Origin: Isoetes taiwanensis
Taxonomy: Eukaryota > Streptophyta > Lycopodiopsida > Isoetales > Isoetaceae
DNA length: 64,000 nucleotides
Assembly: GCA_021234155.1 (NCBI GenBank)
Contig: JAJEKV010000021.1
Span: forward strand, 14,321,760-14,385,759
Reading direction: 5' to 3'
Shown here: positions 56,728 through 64,000 of the stretch, one piece after another
Layout: every line of letters begins with the position of its first letter
How positions within the stretch are numbered: the stretch's first letter is position 1
The notes under the pieces: model-generated
Databases searched by the model: none
The model's input: the letters and a program-made list of their open reading frames with translations, nothing else
What the model was told of the DNA's origin: nothing
Program-made: the position numbers and the translations under genes

Positions 56728-57276
56728 ATGAAGGCGCCAGTTTTATGCACACTTATATTTCTAGTGATGCTAGCACATTATACCATGGCATTTGATTACC
56801 ATATCAATAAGTGTTGTCTTGGCCAAAAAGTATCCACCGTAGTTTTTTATGTGCACACTAAGGTCACAAAGCCCAATGAGACGGTGGAGGTAGTGGCTAG
56901 TTCAGATGATGACTATGATACTACAACCAAATTTGGAACAATTGGAGTAGGGAATATTGTGCTCACTAAGGAGCAATCTAATAGTTCAAAAGTAGTGGGT
57001 AGACTTAAATCTATGGTTATCATTGCTGATACAATTTTTACTGACTATCCTCATGCCCAAGAACTTCTCACTGCTGAGCTTGAAACGGAGGAATACAATG
57101 GTACCATCTCTTTGCATGGTAGAGATGTTGCTAGTGGTTATGAAATTCCAGTAGTTGGTGGAACTGGTTACTTTAGAGGAGTAAGAGGTTGGGCCAATAT
57201 CACTCATGTTGAATATAACCTGCCTGATTCAGTAACCATGATCAATGCAACTCTAGTATACCCCCCATTTTATTGA
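56728..57276 (+). CDS. Dirigent-like secreted protein, divergent member
   Basis: 182 residues, single exon. Signal peptide MKAPVLCTLIFLVMLAHYTMAF. Then the dirigent barrel: VSTVVFYVHTKVT (first strand), TTKFGTIGVGNIVLT, KVVGRLKSMVII, YNGTISLHGRD and the hallmark IPVVGGTGYFRGVRGWA near residues 145-160. It differs from the other two genes by an adjacent Cys pair (KCCLG) near residue 29 and a stronger match to the VVGGTG-x-FR-x-x-RG block. Three or more N-glycosylation sequons. Secreted to the cell wall; the substrate is unknown. It is head-to-head with the minus-strand gene at 55.4 kb. Confidence 0.85.
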   Translation: MKAPVLCTLIFLVMLAHYTMAFDYHINKCCLGQKVSTVVFYVHTKVTKPNETVEVVASSDDDYDTTTKFGTIGVGNIVLTKEQSNSSKVVGRLKSMVIIADTIFTDYPHAQELLTAELETEEYNGTISLHGRDVASGYEIPVVGGTGYFRGVRGWANITHVEYNLPDSVTMINATLVYPPFY

Positions 57277-57990
57277 GCAAGCAAGGCTTTGAAATGCTTA
57301 TAGCTCTATTTCCTTGATGATAATGTCTATCTACTTCCCCAAATAAGATTTGATAGCTATAAATTGTGTATCATTGTTATTAATGCCTCAACTATATTTG
57401 AATGGGGCAAATTTTATATTTGCACGACATTTCATTAATTTTTAAATATGATTTTGGACATGTATTATGTGTGATCTTATACTAATTGGTGTCTCTAGAT
57501 TGCACGTGTATAATTTCTGATGGTTTTTCCCAAGACTATCTCTTTTTAAGGGGGGTGCATATTTATAGTGCGTAAATAACATTAACTAGTAGTTTTAGTA
57601 GTTTTTTATTAGCATTTATGTACGCGTATATAAGCAAAAGAGTACGCCTATATTGGCTTAGTTGCATGGAAAATACACTAAAGGGAATAGAATATGTACA
57701 AAAATATATACAAAAAAAAGTTGACGATATGTACAAAGGTTTACTAGTTTATTGTCTTGAATATGTAGAATATTTTATGGGGTATATATGCAGAGGGATT
57801 GACGGGTTGTATGAAAAGGGGTTTTCTGTTATGGAATTGGTATATAAAGGGTTTTTACCTGACCCATCTTCGCGGATGGCATATCAAATATAGATATAGG
57901 TGAATCCCTTGGGTTGCTTTTGCATGTTTCTCAAAGAAGGGTCCTTTATAGCACACTACAAAAGCCAAATAGACCCCATGCTTGAACAAG
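57277..57990. other. No gene recognised; low-complexity open frame
   Basis: The 91-codon frame at 57618-57893 is Tyr/Lys/Val-rich from TA-rich repeats (ATATGTACAAA) and has no family resemblance. 3' UTR of the dirigent gene probably extends to about 57400. Confidence 0.5.
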
Positions 57991-57994
57991 GTCC

Positions 57995-58135
57995 ACAAAG
58001 AATAGAATAATTTTTATCGTCCACAGAGACCAATCGACCTATGGGACCTAATGAAGAAGCGCATCACACTTACTACATCTAGGTTGAATAACCCCCGTTT
58101 CGAAGGGTTTTCGAGCGAAAAACTGTGGCAGTAAT
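57995..58135 (-). mobile_element. Truncated LINE 3' end, minus strand
   Basis: On the minus strand it reads CGAAAACCCTTCGA, GGTCCCATAGGTCGATTGGT and CTGTGGACGATAAAA, then a TTATTCTATTC tail. This matches the 3' UTR and tail of the LINE at 44035-44187. Coding sequence is absent. Confidence 0.7.
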
Positions 58136-58354
58136 AACAATGATGTCAAACTGTACAAATATACATCATCACAAAATATATATATACACAGTATAGAGTA
58201 AGTACATTATGTTGCAGGCTCATGTTCCAGTGGCACCCTCTTGTGCTTACACAACTAGATGAAAAATATTCATTTTGTACTTATTCTTGTTGATTAATAA
58301 ACTTTTTGTTTCGTTCTTTAAAATAAAATAAAAATAGTCATTATCTGAACTAGC

Positions 58355-58381
58355 CACCACTTCTTCTGGACGCTAAAATTT

Positions 58382-58418
<37 letters not shown>

Positions 58419-58420
58419 TT
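58355..58420 (+). repeat. LINE/SINE-type 3' end with (TTATC)n tail
   Basis: CTTCTGGACGCTAAAATT is a variant of the (T)GGACGTTAAAA end. It is followed by seven or so TTATC units. It is the third kind of tail repeat attached to this end in the window. Confidence 0.65.
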
Positions 58421-60100
58421 GTCTCACTTTATGAGCTCGGTAAAATAACATGGTGGACGTTTTTAGCATGTCTAAAACACTCTTAACATGGAAATCAAAT
58501 GCCATAGCATAACGTATTAGCATAAATGTAAATGTGCAAAAATCCATTGCCTTCAATTGCTATTTCCGTTCTGTTCTATTTCAACTCGTATAAACACGCC
58601 TTTTCTTGAATAATAGATAGTCCCATGTCTTATCTTAGATGTGGGCCCTCTACCGCATGCCTAGCGTGTAATAATTGTTACTCAAAGTAGATTTGGGCTT
58701 CTTTTGTTGAGGAATAACTAAGGGTGGCCACATATCATTCTGTAATTCAAAAAAGAAGTGAACCTCTTATTTGCAGCAGAGGCCAGTTTGATGTGTTCCG
58801 CTCCTGGGCTCCATTTTTTGTCAGATTAAGCACAAAGTTGTGGTACTCTCCTTCTTTGACAACTTCGGAAGGCTGTCGGGGTGCAGGTTTCCAAAATTCT
58901 TATGCATGTGGCCACCCTTACTAATTACAAGTTTTGAAATTTTTCACGACATTGGTCAAATCTTTTTCAATTAACATCAACAGATAGGAGCAAGGTGTGC
59001 ATAAAGTTGTTATAATATAAATTCCATTTCATTTCTTGTTTGAAATCATAACAACCTTTCACTAGAAATTACATAGTTCCACATATGTCCCCTACCTCAT
59101 ATCAAGGTTCCTTCTTCATGTTAAGGATGTTTGCATGCAAAAAAATATCAAGTTCTTCTTATCTTCCTCCTTTGTCGCATATGAAATTATATTTAAAAAT
59201 AATTATATGCTTTAACTATTCCAAAACATTAATCAAACTACATGATATTACAGATTATATAGGGACTTGTTTATTTGCATATCCTAAACTCAAATGCTTA
59301 GAAGTGGATAGTCAACCCACAATATATAGTTTATATTTACAAGAAATTTATCGCGGCGGCCTTGCGAACATTTCTTTTATTCGATTTAGTGTAACGGCCA
59401 CTCTGTATATAAGATACTCAGTGCAACTTAGTTGTTGAAGATACCCAACGAAAAGAAAAAATATATTTTATCAGGTTATTGCCACATGCATGCACATCCT
59501 CTACCATAATAAGAGCACACATCCTCTACCATAATAAGAATCTACTTCAACAAATCTATCTAAACACAGCTAGGCATACATTAATATATGTTCTTGAGAC
59601 AACAAGTGGAGATATCAGATTGCTGGTGGAGATTTCCCATCCGCTTGAAACATTCGAAGGTTAACGCTAGTATTGATGTCTATAGTTGCGAATGCGAACC
59701 TATTCAAAGTTCATTTTATTATAGGTTTGTGGATGCTTCTAAAGTTGGCAATCATGAGTTAATAGTTTTTTCAGTTTGAGAACATGCAGGAGTTGAACCC
59801 GAACTATTGCCACGTTTTTTTGTGCCTACCTGATAGATGGGTGTTGTCGACGACCATGATATTCCCACTGTTTGTGGCAGTGAAGCAAACATTTCTCTTG
59901 ACTTATTTACAGATTGGAATTATGCCGAGTACTAATAAATACGTGTCAGTTTAAGAGCAGCGGATTTGAACCTGTACTATTGCATTGTGTGCATTCTAGT
60001 GTTTATTAGATAGAGTTTTGTTTCATTATGACTATGTTATTCTCACTATGGAGTGTCCTCCAATAGTTCAAAATACACAACGAGGAACATAACTGTTTTG
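58421..60100 (-). other. No gene; two B-box-like tRNA words
   Basis: Minus-strand words GGGTTCAACTCC (about 59802-59791) and GGTTCAAATCC (about 59979-59969) resemble Pol III B boxes. Each lies in a related 90-100 bp context that runs GTGGCAATAGT-like before the box. They may be diverged SINE heads. No A box could be placed with confidence. No protein gene was recognised. Confidence 0.35.
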
Positions 60101-60141
60101 TCTATCGTTGATAGAAACGTAATAGGAAACCGCCAAGGGGA

Positions 60142-60235
60142 GGAGTTTCCGTGGCGGAAACTTTCAGGTGGCACCACCACAAGCAGTGGAGCCACGAGTG
60201 GTGCGCTGCCTGAAAGTTTCCACCATGAAAACTCC
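60142..60235. repeat. GC-rich foldback hairpin
   Basis: Arms 60142-60177 (GGAGTTTCCGTGGCGGAAAC and onward) and 60198-60235 (GTGGTGCGCTGCCTGAAAGT and onward) are inverted with few mismatches around a 20-nt loop. Another pair (ACCGCCA / TGGCGGT) lies just outside. It stands out as GC-rich within AT-rich DNA. A MITE remnant or a hairpin RNA precursor is possible. Confidence 0.75.
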
Positions 60236-60479
60236 GACACGCCGCGTGGCGGTCGCCACGTAAACAACCCGGGGGTTTTTCGGAGTGGCGTGCCCATGAC
60301 GTGGCAAAAAATCATTATTGGATGCGTGTAATTTTTCTTTGGCCGAGGTTTGGCTACGGCGTAGTCCCGACAGTCAGTCGTGTTTTCTTGAGGCACTGCT
60401 ACAGTGCTTGCTCCGCGGTTTGCTTCTGTGAAGGCGCCTCGGCTGTAGCATCTATTATATTGTATTTTTGATGGATTTG

Positions 60480-60690
60480 AAGATATTTTTGATGGGTTTC
60501 AGCGAGTTCTGTGCTCTATCTTTTGCTTTTGAGGCTGTAACGAGTATCGACGAGTTCTGGCAAAAAGATCTGCGAGTTTTTAAGCTTTTTAATGTAAGTT
60601 TGTTGTCTGTGTCTTCCTTTTAGATTTTCGATGAGTTTCGGCGGGTTGTGGTGAGAAGATCTGCGAGTTTTCAAGCTTCTTAGGGTTATT
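60480..60690 (+). repeat. Short direct repeats upstream of small ORF
   Basis: AAGATCTGCGAGTTTT(T/C)AAGC occurs at about 60567 and 60657, and GATTT(T)CGATGAGTTTC-like words also recur. The function is unknown; it may be the 5' UTR of the next frame. Confidence 0.55.
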
Positions 60691-60766
60691 TTTTTATTTT
60701 TTTTTGTGGATTGAATTTTCTTTATTTATTTCTAACCCTTTCTTGTTTCTTTCTTGCCTCGATGGT

Positions 60767-60982
60767 ATGGCAGAGGAAAGCAGGTTCTGCTCTGTCATTT
60801 TGTTTTTGCTTGGCTTGCATGCAGTATTAACTGACTGCATTCGGGCTAGCAGACAATCTTTTGCTATAACTAATCCAGAGGAAGACCTCTATAGGAAAGA
60901 GAGACGAATGAACATCGATTCTCTGTTACAGAGTGTAAATCGTGAAGATATTAGGGAGTTAATGGATATTGTAGTTAATTAA
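60767..60982 (+). CDS. Putative small secreted peptide, 71 residues
   Basis: From the ATG at 60767 the product has a short polar start, a hydrophobic signal-like segment (CSVILFLLGLHAVLTDC) and then a charged tail (EEDLYRKERRMNIDSLLQSV, NREDIRELMDIVVN). The longer frame from 60704 would bury the signal peptide, so the later start is preferred. No known peptide-hormone motif. It could also be the last exon of a spliced gene, as TATGGCAG|AGG resembles an acceptor at 60773. Confidence 0.3.
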   Translation: MAEESRFCSVILFLLGLHAVLTDCIRASRQSFAITNPEEDLYRKERRMNIDSLLQSVNREDIRELMDIVVN

Positions 60983-63200
60983 TGGATAATTGTCTATAAT
61001 GTCTTGTCTATAATGTGTGTACACCTTCAATTTCCTGTATAAAACAATACTGGTGATGCCGCTTAAGATTTGCAACCAACAAAAGTTTCCAGAGAGGAAA
61101 CAAGAACTGGAATCCAGGAGAAAAAAAGCCCCCCTCCCCCCTTGTTTACAAAACTAGTAATTCTTAAGGGAAGGTAATAGTGCTTTAAAAACGTCATAGT
61201 TTTTAATGCAATGTACCTATTGTTGCCAAATAGTTATTTTTGTAAAAGAGAAAATGAAAAATCTCCAAGTTTAAATGGGAAACCCAACTGTCTATGGTAT
61301 TATTTTTGTTGGGTGGCGTACACTGCAAAATTGTTGTTGAATAGTTAATGTTCATAGGTAACTAGCATTTTAATTAAGTGTTAAGAAGGTTCAAAAAAAT
61401 ATCATGAGACCACTTGGCTGGACTAGGATGGGTGGGCTTAAACGAAGAGGATTAGGAAAGACCTCTTCTGTTCGTCGCCTGCCCCTGCCCATCCCTTGCT
61501 ATGCTTTGTTTTTTGGCTTTTGGACGCCATGGCTTGCAGTCATCCCAGCCATACTATGCTGCACTCTACACATGCATATTGTCCACCTGGAATTGGATTT
61601 CGTGCATAAAATTGTCAATCTGAATGGATCAAATTTGGGAAACAATGCTTTTTGAGATTTCTCAAGGGCTTTTGGAGTTAGAACACATGAAAAGACAACA
61701 ATTTTTTGGGGTCTGTAGGTCTTAGCTTGCCAAAACGTATGTGCATCTTCTCTCATGCTCAGATCTATGGACTGAAACCTTCAACTTGTTTGATGAGAGA
61801 TCATATCTGCAAATACACCTAGTCAACCATAGTCAGCTAGTCAGCTGTAGCGGGAGTCCGAAACCCATCATTTATGCATAGTTTAGCAAGCATATATTAG
61901 TTGAGCTTAAGTTAAATGTATTTAACATCTGATTGCACTGCTAAGCAGAGCATACATCAAGAAAAGACAGGCCAAGTACTACCGTATATCCCTCGAGTAA
62001 CAGTGTTCGCTTTCCTGATTGATTAGAGATATCTATGACAGAAAAGTCGAAGGCAGGCAGATTTGCAGATCATGTTCTGAGCCAGTGTTGCAAGGAGGTT
62101 GCCATCCATTTAAATAATGCAAAGGAAATAGCTAAACTACATACAGAATATACCTGTCTTCTATAGATGCTCAAGCACAAACGCGAAACACAACACCACC
62201 ATTGTAGAGCTTAATACGAAGACACAACATGCAAAGCAACAGAAAGCTCAAATTTAAATGAGAAACGAATTTGCCTTCGAGAAAAGTAATGATTTTAAAC
62301 TCTCTATATCATACTTGATATTTATTTGCCTTCGAAAGCAAGCAAAGATTCAAATCTCAAGGTGTCTCACAGATTTAGATACGTGGGGTTAGAAATAGAA
62401 TCGGGTTCACCTCAAATTGCCAAGTGTTGCTTTAAAGCGGCAAGAATAAAAGAATAGAATCTTCATATAATGTTTATATATGTTTAGAAAATTATCTCAT
62501 CATAAGTTTTTCAGCCATATATGGCATTAGAAATATCCTTAAGGACATAAAATAGCCTTGATGTTTTTAACATCTGTAAACCATGTTTGATTCATTCAGA
62601 TATGAGTTAAGAGATATTACTTGGATTCTTCAGTAATAGGGTAACCATTTTTGGCATGTGATTCCTTGTTCATCCCATGTTGGATTAGTCGACATGGCTG
62701 CTTAAAAATGCACCACCAAAAATAACAACGCCCATGCAGCAGGTAAAGTAATAGAACTACTCATATAGCAATGATTATAGTAATAGTAACATGTACTAGG
62801 TGATCAAAAACAAAATAAATACTATAATAAGCTAAATGAGGTGACTAGTTCAAATTTCATTGAACACATGTTTTATATTTAGACTCAAAAGAAACAAAGT
62901 AGAATATGACTTCCGCAACAATAAAGTATCTATGCCCTTAGAATAAATCTTCTCCTTGAGTTTTTAAAACCCCCTATGGATAATGGATTGCCAATATCAG
63001 TGACAAGGCACAAGTGGGTAAAGGTGTTTGAGTGCGTTTTGAAATAAAATTGGGGGCTTATTGAATTTATGAATAGAGTTTCACCCAAATATGCTTCCTT
63101 CCTTCCTTCATATAATGTTCTCGTCTCCAAAGGACTTCTTCTTGGAAACAATAAATATGGAAGAGGAGTTCAAATGCAATTGGAATTGTATTTGAATACG
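60983..63200. other. No gene recognised
   Basis: AT-rich intergenic DNA. The frame at 61404-61655 has a hydrophobic middle (YALFFGFWTPWLAVIPAIL) but no other support. CTTCCTTCCTTC (63096-63108) is a short microsatellite. Confidence 0.5.
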
Positions 63201-63216
63201 TAATCTTGAACATGAG

Positions 63217-63224
63217 TATATAAG
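63217..63224 (+). promoter_or_regulatory. TATA box of dirigent gene 3
   Basis: TATATAAG, followed by GGGGAGAGGAAAATGGAAGG. It is conserved with the promoter of the 54.9-kb gene, including AGGAGTTCAA further upstream. Confidence 0.75.
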
Positions 63225-63236
63225 GGGGAGAGGAAA

Positions 63237-63779
63237 ATGGAAGGAGACAACAAAAGAAAGATGGGAATCAAGGCACTAATATTGGCTATGGTGATCGCAA
63301 TACTAGGTGCAACAATCATTGTAGATGGAGAAAAGCCTAAGGTTGAAAGACTAGATATGTACCTTCATCACACATACAATGTAACATCCGTTAGGGTAGC
63401 AGGTCCCGGTGGAGATACATCAAGTACCCAATTCGGATCTATATTTGTGATAGATGATATCGTGAGAGGAGGATCTTCAACCAATTCAAGACAACTTGGC
63501 AGAGCAAAGGGAATTGTTGCAGTTGCTTCTGATGACTTGAGCAATTCTTTCTATGCCTTTACCATGGTGTTGGAGACTTCTAGTTACATTAATGCAACGC
63601 TTTCCTTCCAAGGTACAAATAAGGCTGGTGAATTGGATATAGTTGGGGGTACACAATACTTCAGGCTTGCTCATGGTTATGCACAGTTCACTATTATTCG
63701 TGATGAGTACCCCTACCGCATTGCTTCCATCAGCTGCACTATTTTTCTTCCAACTTCAATCATGCATGCTTCTACTTGA
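63237..63779 (+). CDS. Dirigent-family secreted protein, paralog of 54.9-kb gene
   Basis: 180 residues from the first ATG; 172 from the ATG at 63261, which aligns with the paralog's start. The second start gives a cleaner signal peptide (MGIKALILAMVIAILGATII), so either may be used; the upstream one adds the charged EGDNKRK. Barrel motifs: YLHHTYNVTSVRVAGPGGD, STQFGSIFVIDDIV, QLGRAKGIVAVAS, DIVGGTQYFRLAHGYAQF. Intronless. It shares promoter, leader and almost every motif with the minus-strand gene 8 kb away, which indicates a recent inverted duplication. Expected role: apoplastic phenoxy-radical coupling. Confidence 0.85.
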   Translation: MEGDNKRKMGIKALILAMVIAILGATIIVDGEKPKVERLDMYLHHTYNVTSVRVAGPGGDTSSTQFGSIFVIDDIVRGGSSTNSRQLGRAKGIVAVASDDLSNSFYAFTMVLETSSYINATLSFQGTNKAGELDIVGGTQYFRLAHGYAQFTIIRDEYPYRIASISCTIFLPTSIMHAST

Positions 63780-64000
63780 ATCCTTTCAAATTGTTATCCA
63801 TCATTTGGTCTAATTTGGTAATTGTGTTTTTTATTCTATAATATGATTCATTTATAGCATTAGAGCTATTAATATAGAATGTCTATTTATTAATGTTAAA
63901 TATTGTGTTGTGTCTATGTTGGATGTTAGAATAGAACCTATAAAAAAATGTCTGTTATGGGCCCTCGATCGATTGGTTAGGCATGCCACATGGAAATATC

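Noticed and set aside
57618-57893. 91-codon Tyr/Lys-rich frame
   Set aside because: Produced by TA-rich low-complexity sequence; no homology or conserved start.
60594-60626. Tiny intron (GTAAGT to TTTTAG)
   Set aside because: About 30 nt is too short for a plant spliceosomal intron.

Overview
The window looks like nuclear DNA of a land plant with a large, transposon-rich genome. Three facts support this: a small family of intronless dirigent-type secreted proteins, a chromodomain-bearing Ty3/gypsy retrotransposon with an initiator-tRNA-type primer site, and gene fragments with typical plant splice sites (MSH2-like, RCC1/coiled-coil, an ETO1-like exon). The exact lineage cannot be read from the sequence; sparse genes and abundant mixed repeats would fit a fern or another large-genome plant. 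There are no bacterial or phage features.

Layout. 0-13 kb is AT-rich and almost gene-free. It holds a Helitron 3' terminus, mosaic dispersed repeats, a tRNA-like SINE head, tandem arrays, a local segmental duplication and an isolated ETO1-like exon. 13-15.3 kb is a decayed LINE (reverse transcriptase plus zf-RVT). 15.3-20.4 kb holds same-strand broken coding pieces, including an RCC1/coiled-coil pseudogene, interrupted by a long-TIR MITE. 20.8-34.4 kb is one 13.6-kb chromovirus on the minus strand with 1.8-kb LTRs, PBS, PPT, gag, protease, RT, RNase H, integrase and chromodomain. It also has an unusually long leader with two extra reading frames and four palindromic hairpin modules.

34.4-36.7 kb has a MITE with a target-site duplication and a broken second gypsy pol. 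37.5-39.3 kb is a 1.7-kb unit with GAATACG-rich ends, flanked by a 10-bp direct repeat, that carries a three-exon gene for a small secreted Cys-rich (GUB_WAK-like) protein. 40.7-41.3 kb is an MSH2 relic. 41.8-43.8 kb is a similarly built unit with GGAAC-rich ends carrying a hAT transposase relic and a tRNA-derived SINE, followed by a truncated LINE 3' end.

44-54 kb is mainly repeats: a second Helitron terminus, a second copy of the long-TIR MITE, and LINE/SINE tails. 54.9-57.3 kb and 63.2-63.8 kb hold the three intact dirigent-like genes; two are close paralogs with conserved TATA boxes and leaders.

Most likely functional host genes: the three dirigent genes, possibly the Cys-rich secreted protein gene (one apparent frameshift), and speculatively a 71-residue secreted peptide near 60.8 kb. 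The most unusual items are the gene-carrying GAATACG unit, the chromovirus leader with its hairpins and extra frames, and the 3' end shared by LINEs and a tRNA-derived SINE, each followed by a different microsatellite.
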